DNA of 64,000 bases from Gimesia algae (GTDB lineage: Bacteria > Planctomycetota > Planctomycetia > Planctomycetales > Planctomycetaceae), in the NCBI RefSeq assembly GCF_007746795.1, contig NZ_CP036343.1, positions 5,431,357 to 5,495,356 of the forward strand. The letters run 5' to 3'. Positions 27,042 through 37,210 of the stretch are shown piece by piece. How positions within the stretch are numbered: the first letter of the stretch is position 1; each line of letters begins with the position of its first letter. The notes under the pieces were generated by a model, which was given only the letters and a program-made list of their open reading frames with translations, did not search any database and had not been told where the DNA came from. The position numbers were made by a program, and so were the translations under genes.

Positions 27042-27703
27042 TTTCTCTCCTTAGTTCAATGTGAACCTCGTAAGTATTTTCCTGTGCCACCATCTCCAAA
27101 TTTTGATGGCTTGTTACTGTCAAACAATTTTAAACTTATCAAGTGACATCTACTGAAAGGGCTCCCGTATCGTATCTCTCGACGTCTCTTTTTAAACTCG
27201 CAGAAAAAGAATGAAAACACGTCAGAATAAAGTCTCCTTCGCAGTGAGAAACACTCTTGCAAATGATGAGCCAGTCAGAACAGAAGATTTTAAACTATTA
27301 TCAAATCGTCTTTTTCGCGTTTCAGAAGCAAATTTCCACCCGCTTGAACCAGTCAGAATCATTGATCGCCCATGGCGCATCGTGCGCGTTGATAGACCAG
27401 AAACTGGGAAGTCGAAGAAGAAACATCACACGCATAGAGTCAGGCAGTGAGAAGAACCGGAAAATGCGACAGGCCACGGCATTACACGAAATATGATCGC
27501 TCAGGAACTCTGGACGAACTTTGTTTCTCTCCGATCCTGTGTAGTGGCCCGCTATTTGCTCGCTATATTTGCTGCTATTAGCAAATAGGAATGATCAGTT
27601 CGTATTAGTGAAGTGATTCTGAATGGCGGTTGCGTAAGTCTGCATACCAGTGAGCGCGCTTTCGATATGGGGATCACATCAGATAATAAAACGGAGAGCA
27701 AAG
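27042..27703. other. Divergent regulatory region with an inverted repeat
   Basis: There are 662 bases between the divergently transcribed GT4 gene and the SRPBCC gene, without a convincing gene. CTATTTGCT (27552-27560) and AGCAAATAG (27580-27588) form a 9-bp perfect inverted repeat, with an extra ATTTGCT between them, about 120 bases before the SRPBCC start. It may be an operator; this is inference from symmetry. Confidence 0.4.
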
Positions 27704-28504
27704 ATGAAAACGGGATTAATGAATTCAACGTGTTCTTCCAGTCAATCGGTAAAACAATGCCCTCTCTCACAGAATGTCGCTAACAGCGAGCGTGTGCTTT
27801 CGTTACTGGGAGGAGGAGGCTTGCTCTTGATGGGATTGAGACGTGGATCGGGCGCCGGTTTACTGGGCGTGGCCGCAGGAGCTTCACTGTTATATCGCGG
27901 ATGGACGGGGCATTGCCACCTGTATGAAGGTCTGGGGATTAATACAGCCGACTCGCAGAGAAAGAGACCCGGCGTCCCCGCGCACCAGGGAAGTAAGGTA
28001 AATAGCGCTCTGCACATCAATCGTGATCGCCAGGAAATATACGATTTCTGGCGAAAACTGGAAAACCTTCCCCAAATCATGCAGCACCTGGAGTCGGTGA
28101 CAATGCTGGATGAGAAGCGTTCTGAATGGGTGGCCCGCGCGCCGTTAGGAAAAACGCTGCAGTGGGAAGCGGAAATTATCACAGATAAACCGGGCGAAGT
28201 AATCGCTTGGCAGTCATTACCCGGTTCTCAGGTGGATACCGCTGGATCCGTTCATTTTAAAGATTCGTCTACAGGAGCCGGCACGGAATTTGTGGTTTCG
28301 ATTATGTACAATCCCCCCGGCGGACAAATCGTCACTCAAATCGCACATCTGCTGGGACAGGATCTTCAGGCGGAACTGAATCAGGATCTGAGGGAATTCA
28401 AACAACTCCTCGAAGCGGGTGAGATTGCGACGAACGCGATCGCACCGGAACCAGGTCAGATCCAGAAACCGGTGATGTCTGACCTGAAGGTAGTTAAATC
28501 ATAA
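27704..28504 (+). CDS. SRPBCC (cyclase/dehydrase-type) protein with N-terminal membrane segments
   Basis: A 266-residue protein. Residues about 25-65 (RVLSLLGGGGLLLMGLRRGS, GLLGVAAGASLLYRGWTG) form a small two-helix membrane module like DUF2892/YgaP-type domains. Residues about 100-240 form an SRPBCC ligand-binding domain (INRDRQEIYDFWRKLENLP, GEVIAWQSLPGS). I took ATG 27704, preceded by GGAGAG; the frame runs back to 27650. This architecture is frequent in stress clusters with Zn-alcohol dehydrogenase and SDR genes, as here (from memory). Ligand unknown. Confidence 0.75.
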   Translation: MKTGLMNSTCSSSQSVKQCPLSQNVANSERVLSLLGGGGLLLMGLRRGSGAGLLGVAAGASLLYRGWTGHCHLYEGLGINTADSQRKRPGVPAHQGSKVNSALHINRDRQEIYDFWRKLENLPQIMQHLESVTMLDEKRSEWVARAPLGKTLQWEAEIITDKPGEVIAWQSLPGSQVDTAGSVHFKDSSTGAGTEFVVSIMYNPPGGQIVTQIAHLLGQDLQAELNQDLREFKQLLEAGEIATNAIAPEPGQIQKPVMSDLKVVKS

Positions 28505-28579
28505 TTGTCGTTCTCCTTACTGGTGTTTTAAACAGGAGCCTACCCCTTCCGCTAACCATTCAATAGAAGTGAGATCATC

Positions 28580-29749
28580 ATGAGAGCTGTTTCCTGGCAT
28601 GGAAAAGAAGACATTCGTGTGGAAACGTTTCCCGATCCCCAGATTGTCAATCCCCGTGACGCGATCGTGAAAGTAAGTCTCACAGCCATTTGCGGATCTG
28701 ATCTGCATCTTTATACGGGACGAATTCCCACCATGCAGGCTGGAGATATTCTCGGTCATGAGTTTATGGGAGAAGTCGTCGCCGTTGGTCATGAAGTGAC
28801 AAATCTTAAGATCGGTGATCGTGTCGTGGTTCCATTCACCATTTCCTGTGGCGGCTGCTATTTTTGCAAACACGATCTCTGGTCTCTCTGCGACAATTCA
28901 AATCCCAATGCGTGGATGGTGGAAAAGTTATACGGTCATTCCCCCTCTGGACTGTTCGGGTACTCACATATGCTGGGAGGCTATGCCGGCGGACAGGCGG
29001 AGTATGTGCGCGTGCCCTTCGCCGACGTGGGGCCGATAACTGTTCCTGAAGGACTCTCCGATGAGCAGGTTCTGTTCCTCTCAGATATTTTTCCTACCGG
29101 GTATATGGCCGCTGAAAATTGTCAGATCAGAGAAGGTGACACTGTCGCAGTCTGGGGTTGTGGTCCTGTGGGACTGTTTGCCATCTGGAGTGCCTATAAA
29201 TTAGGGGCCGGAAAGGTGATTGCCATTGATCGCTTCCCCGAACGCTTGAAACTGGCCCGGGAATATTGCAAAGCCAAAACACTCAATTACGAAGAAGTAG
29301 ACGTGTTTACCATGCTCCAGGAATTAACGGGAGGACGCGGACCGGATTCCTGTATTGACGCAGTTGGGAGTGAAGCACACGGCACCACTCTTGATGCATG
29401 GTATGATCTGGCTGCCGAGAAACTGATGCTGGAAACAGATCGCGGGCATGTCTTGCGACAGGTCATTCATAGCTGTCGCAAAGGAGGCACCATTTCCATC
29501 CCCGGCGTTTATGGAGGCTTTCTGGACAAAGTTCCCATTGGTGCCGCGTTTGGAAAAGGACTACAGCTGCGGATGGGTCAGACACACGTGCATCGTTATT
29601 TACCACGATTGCTGGAATTTATTCGTGAAGGCGAACTCGACCCTTCGTTTCTGATTACACACCGCAGTTCCCTCGAACAGGCTGCAGACATGTATCGGAT
29701 TTTTGAACAGAAGCAGGACGAGTGTATTAAGGTAGTATTACAAACATGA
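28580..29749 (+). CDS. Zinc-dependent alcohol dehydrogenase, formaldehyde-dehydrogenase-like
   Basis: A 389-residue MDR enzyme. Catalytic zinc ligands are in [15 protein letters not shown] and [12 protein letters not shown]; structural zinc cysteines are in [22 protein letters not shown]-binding motif is [15 protein letters not shown]. The length and extended C-terminal half resemble glutathione-independent formaldehyde dehydrogenase relatives. It probably oxidises an alcohol or aldehyde with NAD. Its stop overlaps the start of the SDR gene by four bases (ATGA), so they are co-transcribed and probably translationally coupled. Confidence 0.88.
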   Translation: MRAVSWHGKEDIRVETFPDPQIVNPRDAIVKVSLTAICGSDLHLYTGRIPTMQAGDILGHEFMGEVVAVGHEVTNLKIGDRVVVPFTISCGGCYFCKHDLWSLCDNSNPNAWMVEKLYGHSPSGLFGYSHMLGGYAGGQAEYVRVPFADVGPITVPEGLSDEQVLFLSDIFPTGYMAAENCQIREGDTVAVWGCGPVGLFAIWSAYKLGAGKVIAIDRFPERLKLAREYCKAKTLNYEEVDVFTMLQELTGGRGPDSCIDAVGSEAHGTTLDAWYDLAAEKLMLETDRGHVLRQVIHSCRKGGTISIPGVYGGFLDKVPIGAAFGKGLQLRMGQTHVHRYLPRLLEFIREGELDPSFLITHRSSLEQAADMYRIFEQKQDECIKVVLQT

Positions 29750-30768
29750 ATTCGAACATTAAGCAACCACTTGTATTAGCAACAGCCGGGCTTGGACTGG
29801 CTCTGGCAGGCCGGGCTTTGTATCGACGCATGACCCGCCTCAATCTGGCTGGCCGCACCGTATTGATCACGGGTGGCTCCCGCGGACTGGGACTCGTACT
29901 GGCACGTCAGTTTGCTGCAGAAGGGGCCAATTTGGTTTTATGTGGTCGCAACAAAGATAAACTTCTGCAGGCAGGAAAAGAATTATTTGAAAAAGGCGCG
30001 AACGTCAGTTGTGTCACCTGTGATGTCACTCAACCGGAACAGGTTCAAGACATGGTCACACAGATTGAACGACATTTCAGCAGTATTGATGTCGTTGTGA
30101 ATAATGCTGGCATCATCCAGGTCGGTCCCATGGAATCCATGGAAAGACAAGACTACCAGGAAACGATGCAAACTCACTTTTATGGACCGCTGCATGTGAT
30201 TGAAGCAGTTCTACCCGGAATGCGGAAACGAGGTGCAGGACGCATAGTCAATATCTCCTCAGTCGGTGGTCGCATCAGTGTGCCTCACATGCTGCCTTAC
30301 AGTGCCAGCAAATTCGCCCTTGTCGGCTACTCACTCGGATTACGGAGTGAACTGGCAAAAGAGGGGATCGGCGTTGTAACGGTCTGCCCCGGTATGATGC
30401 GGACGGGCAGTCCCCAAAACGCCTATTTTAAAGGTCAACATGAAGCGGAATATGCATTGTTTAAAATCAGTGATTCACTGCCTCTGATCTCCATGAGTTC
30501 AGAAAGAGCTGCCAGGCAGATTCTCAAGGCCTGTCAACACAATGACGGATTTGTTGTCCTGGGCCTGCATATCAAGCTGGCAGAAAAACTGTACGCGCTC
30601 TGTCCCGGCCTGATGGCAGATGCGCTGGGTGTAGTCAATCGGATCCTGCCTGCAGCGGGTCCCGCTGGCTCGGTCAAAAAACAAGGATCAGAAAGTCAGT
30701 CGAGATGGTCTGAGTCCTGGTTAACGGAATTAACTCAGAAAGCCGCTGAACGTAACAACGAACTCTGA
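29746..30768 (+). CDS. Short-chain dehydrogenase/reductase with N-terminal membrane segment
   Basis: A 340-residue SDR. Cofactor motif TGGSRGLG, then NNAG, catalytic Ser in NISSVGG and YSASKFAL for Tyr-Lys. The first 28 residues ([20 protein letters not shown]) are hydrophobic, suggesting a membrane anchor or association. The C-terminal 70 residues extend beyond the usual SDR core. It overlaps the alcohol dehydrogenase gene by four bases. The substrate is unknown; pairing suggests sequential oxidation/reduction of a lipophilic alcohol or carbonyl (inference). Confidence 0.85.
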   Translation: MNSNIKQPLVLATAGLGLALAGRALYRRMTRLNLAGRTVLITGGSRGLGLVLARQFAAEGANLVLCGRNKDKLLQAGKELFEKGANVSCVTCDVTQPEQVQDMVTQIERHFSSIDVVVNNAGIIQVGPMESMERQDYQETMQTHFYGPLHVIEAVLPGMRKRGAGRIVNISSVGGRISVPHMLPYSASKFALVGYSLGLRSELAKEGIGVVTVCPGMMRTGSPQNAYFKGQHEAEYALFKISDSLPLISMSSERAARQILKACQHNDGFVVLGLHIKLAEKLYALCPGLMADALGVVNRILPAAGPAGSVKKQGSESQSRWSESWLTELTQKAAERNNEL

Positions 30769-30930
30769 AGGCTTCAAAGCAATACATCATTATTACGTTA
30801 CAGCCCTTATAGACTGTGTCCAGTCTCACCGTAGCGTCGAGAAGTCCATTTAGACCGGGTTTCTCAGATTGACAGACGCTACAGTTAAATGTGGTGCGAT
30901 CCAGAATAAACAATATCGAAACAGAATTTC

Positions 30931-31185
30931 TTAGTGATTCCTGAGAGCATGAATCAATTCTTTTTTGTCCATTTTCGAACGCCCCTCAATACCCACTTCT
31001 TTCGCTTTATCATAAAGCTCTTCTTTCGTCCAGTCTTCGTATTTGCCTGCTTTACCTCCGCGTTTTCCTGTTGTCTGACGATCAGAATTCGCAATGCGTG
31101 CCGCCTTTTCCTTACTCATCCCTTTTTCACGCAGTGTCTGATATTGGGCATCATCTTTGATAGTGGGACCATGACTTTTAACCAT
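30931..31185 (-). CDS. Small Rho-N/KGG-like stress protein
   Basis: An 84-residue basic protein. The N-terminal half (MVKSHGPTIKDDAQYQTLRE, KGMSKEKAARIANS) is a known small-protein motif in stress clusters. The C-terminal half (WTKEELYDKAKEVGIEGRSK, MDKKELIHALRNH) is a Rho-N/SAP-like helical motif that may bind nucleic acid. I chose ATG 31185, preceded by AAAGGAGA; the frame extends to 31218. It is convergent with the SDR gene at 29746. The role is unknown, possibly nucleoid or RNA binding. Confidence 0.75.
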   Translation of the reverse strand: MVKSHGPTIKDDAQYQTLREKGMSKEKAARIANSDRQTTGKRGGKAGKYEDWTKEELYDKAKEVGIEGRSKMDKKELIHALRNH

Positions 31186-31256
31186 GATTATCTCCTTTAG
31201 ATTGACATTGAAATACAATCCGGTAAAAACAAATCTCTGCTAAGTTTTCAACTAAT

Positions 31257-32132
31257 TCAGCCGGCCCGTGTCGCCCCTCCCAGGATGGTCATAACTTCTC
31301 CGGTGACATAGCTGGAATCTGCATTGGAAGCGAAATACACATAAGCTGGTGCGATTTCTTCCGGCTGTGCGGGCCGCCCATAAGGCGTACCACTACCGAA
31401 GTCCTTTATCTCATCCTCGGAACGTTCCGCGGGATTCAGAGGCGTCCAGACCGGACCTGGGGCAACACAATTCACTCGAATTTTCCGGTCCACCAGGTTC
31501 TGGGCCAGGGACTTGGTAAAAGCATGAATGGCCCCTTTAGTTGCTGAATAATCCAGCAGGCGACCACTGCCCTCCAGTCCGGTGATCGAACCCGTATTGA
31601 TAATGTTCGCCCCCTCTTTCATGTGTTTCAAGGCAGCCTGCACCATGTGAAAGTATCCATAAATATTCGTCTTGAAAGTATGGTCCCACTGTTCTTCACT
31701 GATGTCATCTATCCCATCCTGGTGCTGCTGATAGGCGGCATTATTCACAAGAATATCCAGGTGACCATACTCAGTAACCGTTTGCTCAACCGCAGACTTA
31801 CAGAAGGAGGCATCAGTGACATCGCCGCAAATCAGTAGAACTTGATCGCTGCCGACAGTCTCTAGAATATAGTTGCGAATGGCTTCCGCGTCCTGCTGCT
31901 CCTCTTCCAGACAGACCAGAGCTATACTGGCGCCTTCGCGGGCAAACAGCGTTGCGACAGAACGTCCGATTCCAGAATCTCCACCTGTGATCAGAGCCAC
32001 CTTACCCTCCAGCTTATCCGCAGCTCGATAATCGGGAGCCTCAAAATGAGGTTGTGGATCCATCGCTTCTTCAATTCCAGGTTTTTCCAGTCCCTGTGGA
32101 GGAAATTCCGGAGCAGGTTGTTGGCGGGGCAT
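31257..32132 (-). CDS. SDR-family oxidoreductase (general-stress type)
   Basis: A 291-residue SDR of the YghA/YhdG type, with an N-terminal extension (PAPEFPPQGLEKPGIEEAMD), cofactor motif ITGGDSGIGRSVA, NNAAYQ, INTGSITG and YSATKGAIHAFTKSLAQ. The tail ITGL-like VTGEVMTILGG is typical. Relatives are induced by general stress in Bacillus. It lies 71 bases upstream of the Rho-N-like gene in the same direction and may be co-transcribed with it. Confidence 0.88.
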   Translation of the reverse strand: MPRQQPAPEFPPQGLEKPGIEEAMDPQPHFEAPDYRAADKLEGKVALITGGDSGIGRSVATLFAREGASIALVCLEEEQQDAEAIRNYILETVGSDQVLLICGDVTDASFCKSAVEQTVTEYGHLDILVNNAAYQQHQDGIDDISEEQWDHTFKTNIYGYFHMVQAALKHMKEGANIINTGSITGLEGSGRLLDYSATKGAIHAFTKSLAQNLVDRKIRVNCVAPGPVWTPLNPAERSEDEIKDFGSGTPYGRPAQPEEIAPAYVYFASNADSSYVTGEVMTILGGATRAG

Positions 32133-32398
32133 AATACGTTTCCTTTTTACTATTGATTCGAGTCAAATAATGAGAGCAATATGATTTCTCGTAGAGTGCT
32201 TAAGTCAGTGAGAACAGCACTTCGCGTACCAATCCAGAAAGGATTTTTCAGTGCCTGACGAGAAAAGACTTCAGTAACGCGTCTGGAAAAAAGGCACTCT
32301 TTGCCCGGGAGATGCCAGACCGAAACTGTTCTCTCTGCGAACAATCTGCTCGGTGAGGAATCAGCGGTTCTGACGAATATATTGTGAGAAACTGCGTT

Positions 32399-33535
32399 TT
32401 ATCTCTCAGGTAGTTCAGAGTAATAAAAGCAGACATCGCGAATCTGATCCGGCTTCAATCCATCGACGGCCGCATGCATCAGATTGGCAGACTGAGACCC
32501 ACCACGACTGCGGTTCTGAAAGAGTCTGATCTGCAGTTCCAGATAATCCTGATACTGTCCAATCAGTGCCGGATAAGCATTTTTGAAAGGCTTTCGTGTC
32601 GCAGGATGACAGTCTGCACAGGCGGGGACGTCCTGGCCTGCAATTCCTTCCGCCGCAATCTGGGCGCCGCGTTCGAACGATGCGTCTTCTTCTTGAGCAT
32701 CGCGGTTATTCGTTTTATCACTACCCTGACTTTCATTTGAAAGAAATGGTTTCAGTCGAGAATAATAGCGTGAAACCTCCTGAATCTCTTCCTGATTCAT
32801 TCTACTGGCAAGCTCTTCCATCGTACCGCTCATACGTTTGTCCTGATGATAGGCTTCCAGAGAAACCCGTAAATAAGCCTCATTCTGACCTGCCAGTCTG
32901 GGAAATACGCCGAGCCTCCTCCCCTGTCCGTCTACACCATGGCAACCGGCGCAGACTTCGATTACCAGATGAGGAACCGGTAACGAAGTTCCCTCGGCTG
33001 AATCGATCGATTGACCACTCTGTTTTTGATGCTGGCCCCAGACCAGTTCATCATATTCATTGAAATCCAGCTCAGGATATTTCAACAGAAATGCAACGAC
33101 AGGCCAGATTTCATCATCACGCTTTAACTCCGGCCAGGCGGGCATTCCGGTCATCTTAATCCCGTGTTTCACCACATAGAAAAGTTCCTGTGGCTTCCGT
33201 TCCGGAACGATGGTTTTTAAATTCGGAGGCTGGGGAGTCATCAGAGATACCAGTCGTGGACGTATGCCATCCGGTTTTCCGTGGCACATTCGACAACCTG
33301 CTTCGTAATGCCCTGCCCCCTTGACGATCATCGCCTGATTATCAAGGTCAGGAACTTTGATTCCAGTGCTGTGCGTCGCAACAGATCGTTCTTTGGTGAA
33401 ATTCAGAAACCACCTGGTAATTTCCCAGTGTCCTGAACTGGCTTTCACAGGAATCACGCCACTGACTACGACCAGAATCCCACCAATGGCAATCACCAGG
33501 ATGAGACCAGTCATAATTTTCCAGGGTCGTTTCAT
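32399..33535 (-). CDS. Membrane-anchored triheme cytochrome c
   Basis: A 378-residue protein with an N-terminal transmembrane/signal segment (about 8-28, MTGLILVIAIGGILVVVSGV) and three CxxCH haem-binding sites: CRMCH (about residue 81), CAGCH (about 195) and CADCH (about 309). Each sits in a cytochrome-c-like domain. It is the last gene of the oxidase operon and its start overlaps the ctaG stop by four bases. It probably delivers electrons to the caa3-type oxidase in the periplasm (inference). Confidence 0.85.
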   Translation of the reverse strand: MKRPWKIMTGLILVIAIGGILVVVSGVIPVKASSGHWEITRWFLNFTKERSVATHSTGIKVPDLDNQAMIVKGAGHYEAGCRMCHGKPDGIRPRLVSLMTPQPPNLKTIVPERKPQELFYVVKHGIKMTGMPAWPELKRDDEIWPVVAFLLKYPELDFNEYDELVWGQHQKQSGQSIDSAEGTSLPVPHLVIEVCAGCHGVDGQGRRLGVFPRLAGQNEAYLRVSLEAYHQDKRMSGTMEELASRMNQEEIQEVSRYYSRLKPFLSNESQGSDKTNNRDAQEEDASFERGAQIAAEGIAGQDVPACADCHPATRKPFKNAYPALIGQYQDYLELQIRLFQNRSRGGSQSANLMHAAVDGLKPDQIRDVCFYYSELPER

Positions 33536-34194
33536 GATGACAACTCCTTTCGCTGACTTTTAAGCCATAACAAATCCACCGTAAGCCAGAGACCTCCGGA
33601 AAGGTAAACAATGCCCCCCACCACCAGCATAATCGCTCCTCCCAGATGCTGATCCTGCATTGCAGACATGGTTGAAAAGCCTTGATGGTGCGCATAGACC
33701 GAGCGTGGTGCCAGCGCCAGCAAAGCCCCCAGGAGAGTCATATGCATGGAGGTTAACAGCAGCCCGATCACTCCCGCGGCACTGCGGGAACGACTGCGCG
33801 GACTGGTCCCACCAAATGCGGAGATCCAGACCGCGACCCCCGCCAGCAGAAACGATCCCTGTTCTGCCACAAGCCCCCAGGAAGTCATCCGGGCCAGATG
33901 ATGCAAGCCCGGTGCATGCCACGCCCAGACAATAATCAGTTCCGCTACGGATGCCGGTATTGGAGCGAAAAATACAGGATACTTAATGACTGGATCAAAA
34001 CGACTGCCGGCGATTGCCAGACTGAGTAAGGGAGCTGCTACAGCCACAACCAGCATGTGCATTGTCATGTGCGCAAAAAATGCATGATGCGCCAGTTGGG
34101 GTAGTGGCCCCGACCAGGCAACCGCCAGGCTAAGCAACCCCAGCAGTAACAACCAGACCTGTACTTTTCCATAACGCAAAGTAGAATAATCCAT
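33532..34194 (-). CDS. ctaG: Cytochrome c oxidase assembly protein CtaG (caa3 type)
   Basis: A 220-residue membrane protein with about six helices. It begins MDYSTLRYGKVQVWLLLLGL and contains HHAFFAHMTMHMLVVAVAAP and WAWHAPGLHHLAR, typical of the caa3_CtaG family, which is unrelated in sequence to the Cox11-type CtaG. I chose ATG 34194 because GGAGGGG lies ten bases before; the frame extends to 34248. The family helps assemble copper-containing caa3 oxidase. Confidence 0.85.
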   Translation of the reverse strand: MDYSTLRYGKVQVWLLLLGLLSLAVAWSGPLPQLAHHAFFAHMTMHMLVVAVAAPLLSLAIAGSRFDPVIKYPVFFAPIPASVAELIIVWAWHAPGLHHLARMTSWGLVAEQGSFLLAGVAVWISAFGGTSPRSRSRSAAGVIGLLLTSMHMTLLGALLALAPRSVYAHHQGFSTMSAMQDQHLGGAIMLVVGGIVYLSGGLWLTVDLLWLKSQRKELSS

Positions 34195-34247
34195 ATGAAT
34201 CCCCTCCAGTTGATTCGTCTTTGTCATTGCAGTCATAATAGATTTCA

Positions 34248-34646
34248 TCAGTTACAATTCCCGAAAAACAGAGCTACAGCCGCTACGAACAATGTCGCAA
34301 TGGCACTCAAAACAGAAAGCAGAAAGGTCGCCAGTCCCAGAAAACGATATCGATCCAGTGGAGTATCGTCATGATATGCCAGGTCTTCAGAAAGATGTCG
34401 ATGCCGCCTGTAACCGATCCAGCCAAGGGATCCAATGATGGCAATCGCCAGCAGGGTATAAATTCCAATCGCTACCCTTACGGTGATGAAATTATATGTC
34501 GTACCGGAATATTTCGCGCACCAGATCGCAGCGGTCAGGTAACAGGCCAGCAGGTGAATCGCCCAGACGAATGGTGGAATAAACATGAACCAGATTCGTT
34601 CATGTTTTTCTTGAAATTCTTCAGAATGATGATGTTGCTGCTCCAT
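34248..34646 (-). CDS. Small three-helix membrane protein of the oxidase operon
   Basis: A 132-residue protein. A His-rich N-terminus (MEQQHHHSEEF) is followed by three hydrophobic segments (about 20-40, 50-72 and 105-127). ATG 34646 has GAGGA eight bases upstream. An alternative ATG at 34658 overlaps the subunit I/III stop by four bases (ATGA) and would add MRNI. The position suggests an accessory or subunit-IV-like part of the oxidase; I do not recognise the family. Confidence 0.7.
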   Translation of the reverse strand: MEQQHHHSEEFQEKHERIWFMFIPPFVWAIHLLACYLTAAIWCAKYSGTTYNFITVRVAIGIYTLLAIAIIGSLGWIGYRRHRHLSEDLAYHDDTPLDRYRFLGLATFLLSVLSAIATLFVAAVALFFGNCN

Positions 34647-34654
34647 GATGTTCC

Positions 34655-37210
34655 TCATGATACACTGGGAAATCCTGCGATTACGCCGACAGTCATGGCC
34701 ACGGTCAAAGCCAGAAAGTGCCAGTACAGTGAGACATTCACAATGTCCGCGTCCCACTGGTTTGTCATTTTCCCTGCCGCCCTTCTCGCCAGACAGTACA
34801 ACTGCATGATGACCCCCAGAATCACATGCAATGCAGTCCAGCCCGTCAATACCCAGACAATTGCCGGGTAGACATGTGTCGTGGGATTAAGGCCGGTCAA
34901 CCAGGGACCGGCCAGTAGCGCACAGGTACCTGCCAGTGAAAAAACGACGGCCAGTGAGAGCGACAGATAAAAGGCACTGGTATACCCCGCCCGATTCCAA
35001 TGGCGGGAGAGCCATGTCAGCCCATACGCGATCATCAGTAGTACCATTCCCGTTACCGGCCAGAAGACTCCGGGCCCCTGCACTGGCTGCGGAGGAAAAT
35101 CTTCGTGAATCGTCCAGTAAAAGAAATAACCAAATATCAGTGAAACGAATGCGGTGATGTCAGCAGTCATCGTGATAAACATGGCCCACCAGCCGACTGC
35201 ATTGGGACCGGAGATATACAAAGGCAGCGAAAGTCCCAGCCCCACATCCTTGGTCTCTTTTTCAGGTATTTCAGCAGTCCCGGTCCAGACCCAGGTTAGA
35301 ATGACGCCGATCGCAATCAATCCGCTGATGATCGCAGCCAGCCACCAGTGATAGGTCGCGAAAATAAAGAAACCACCCGTAAACAACGCGGCAAAAAATG
35401 TAAGAAAGGTCGGCACTCCTACCCGCAGGCATTGGATGGGCTCTGCGTCGATTACCGTCGTGACCAGCGTCTCCCGTTTCCCTTCCACCGCATCGGGCAG
35501 GTAAAACCGGCCTTCATCTACATCACGCACAAAGTTGGGTTGTTCCCATAACGGATAACGGCTCTCGATGATGGGAATCGTACGCACGCCCCAGGGCTGA
35601 TCCGGCATTTGCGCCAGCCACTCCAGTGTACCCGCCTGCCATGGATTCCGTTCAGAAAGCGGCTGCTTTGTTCGTGGTCGAACCACATCATATAAAAAGA
35701 GCACGAAACCGGCAGCGAGAATCATCGACCCCAGGCTGGAGATCAGGTTCAACGTATCAAAGCCCATGTCAGCGGGATAAGTAAAAACCCGACGCGGCAT
35801 TCCCAGCAAGCCGGTGATATGCATCGGAAAAAATGTGATGTTGAATCCGATCAATACGAGCCAGAAAACAATCCTGCCGATCCGTTCCGAAAGCTGTTTA
35901 CCTTTAACCAGCGGAAAGAAATAGTAAAAGCCTGCCATGATCGGAAAGATGGTTCCCCCGATCAAGACGTAATGCAAATGACCGACGATAAAGAATGTGT
36001 CATGTGCCTGAAAATCAAATGGTGCCACCGCCACCATCACTCCCGTTAATCCGCCGATGATGAATGTCGCGAGACCGGCAAAAATGAAATGCAGACAAAC
36101 AGACCGTTTCACATTTCCTGCTGTCAATGTTGCCAGGAAACAGAAGAGTTGCACTCCGGTCGGAATTGCCACTGCCTGCGAAGCGGCTGAAAAGATGCCG
36201 ATGGAGATGCCAGGCAGACCGGTGGTAAACATATGATGGACCCATAACCCGAAACTCAGAAATCCGGTCCCCACCGCAGACAGTACCACCCAGCTGTAAC
36301 CGACCATCGGAGTTTTGGCAAACGTCGGCACCATCATCGCCATCAGGGCCACTGAAGGCAGGAATACAATGTAAACTTCCGGATGACCAAAGATCCAGAA
36401 CAGATGCTGCCACAACAGCGGATCCCCGCCTCGCTGGGGATCGAAGAAGGGCCAGTCAAAGGCACGTTCCATCTCCAGCAGAATGTCACCTGCGATCAAT
36501 GGCGGAAAAGCAAACAGAATCATTCCCGCAACGACCAGGATGTACCAGCAATACAGGGGAATCAGATTGATTCTCATACCGGGCGGACGACACTTGAGGA
36601 CGCCGACAATCAATTCAATCGCAGCTGCAATCGAGGCAATTTCAATAAAAGTTAATCCCAGCAACCAGATATCAGCGCCGATATCATCTTGAAAGGAGCT
36701 CGTCAGAGGAGGATACATGAACCAGCCCCCTTTGGGAGCTGCGTCAAAAAACAATGAACCACAAACGAAGATTCCACCGATCACGAAGCTGTAGAAGCCG
36801 TATGCTGACAAACGGGGAAACGGCAAATCGCGGGCTCCCAGCATTTCGGGAAGAATCATGATTGAAAATGCTTCAAAAATGGGGACGGCAAACAGAAACA
36901 TCATCACCGAACCGTGCATCGTGAAAATCTGATTGTACTGATCGGCGGTTAAAAACGTGTTTCCTGGCACAGCAAGTTGAATGCGCATCAGCAGTGCCAG
37001 CACTCCACCGAACAGAAAAAAACAGAACGAAGCGACGGTATACCACATACCCACTTCAGAATTGTTGACTGCCGACCAGTAACGCCAGCCGCGCGGAGTT
37101 TCCCAGGCCTTCAACAACCGCGCTGCAGACTGTCGACGGTATTCTGCAGAATCAAGATCCTGCTCTGAAATCAGGTTGGCTGGTTTAGAATCCATATCGT
37201 CTGGCTTCAC
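34655..37210 (-). CDS. ctaD: Cytochrome c oxidase subunits I and III, fused
   Basis: An 851-residue protein. Residues about 1-560 are subunit I of a haem-copper oxidase. Ligand histidines are in MHGSVMMFLFAVP (haem a), FWIFGHPEVYIV (CuB, with the cross-linking Tyr), VHHMFTTG (CuB pair) and HDTFFIVGHLHYVL (haem a3 and haem a). The HPEVY tyrosine marks an A-type oxidase. Residues about 640-851 are subunit III (VFWPVTGMVLLMIAYGLTW, HVYPAIVWVLTGWTALHVIL). Fused I-III genes are known in caa3 oxidases of several phyla. It pumps protons while reducing O2. The start overlaps the subunit II stop by four bases. Confidence 0.93.
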   Translation of the reverse strand: MKPDDMDSKPANLISEQDLDSAEYRRQSAARLLKAWETPRGWRYWSAVNNSEVGMWYTVASFCFFLFGGVLALLMRIQLAVPGNTFLTADQYNQIFTMHGSVMMFLFAVPIFEAFSIMILPEMLGARDLPFPRLSAYGFYSFVIGGIFVCGSLFFDAAPKGGWFMYPPLTSSFQDDIGADIWLLGLTFIEIASIAAAIELIVGVLKCRPPGMRINLIPLYCWYILVVAGMILFAFPPLIAGDILLEMERAFDWPFFDPQRGGDPLLWQHLFWIFGHPEVYIVFLPSVALMAMMVPTFAKTPMVGYSWVVLSAVGTGFLSFGLWVHHMFTTGLPGISIGIFSAASQAVAIPTGVQLFCFLATLTAGNVKRSVCLHFIFAGLATFIIGGLTGVMVAVAPFDFQAHDTFFIVGHLHYVLIGGTIFPIMAGFYYFFPLVKGKQLSERIGRIVFWLVLIGFNITFFPMHITGLLGMPRRVFTYPADMGFDTLNLISSLGSMILAAGFVLFLYDVVRPRTKQPLSERNPWQAGTLEWLAQMPDQPWGVRTIPIIESRYPLWEQPNFVRDVDEGRFYLPDAVEGKRETLVTTVIDAEPIQCLRVGVPTFLTFFAALFTGGFFIFATYHWWLAAIISGLIAIGVILTWVWTGTAEIPEKETKDVGLGLSLPLYISGPNAVGWWAMFITMTADITAFVSLIFGYFFYWTIHEDFPPQPVQGPGVFWPVTGMVLLMIAYGLTWLSRHWNRAGYTSAFYLSLSLAVVFSLAGTCALLAGPWLTGLNPTTHVYPAIVWVLTGWTALHVILGVIMQLYCLARRAAGKMTNQWDADIVNVSLYWHFLALTVAMTVGVIAGFPSVS

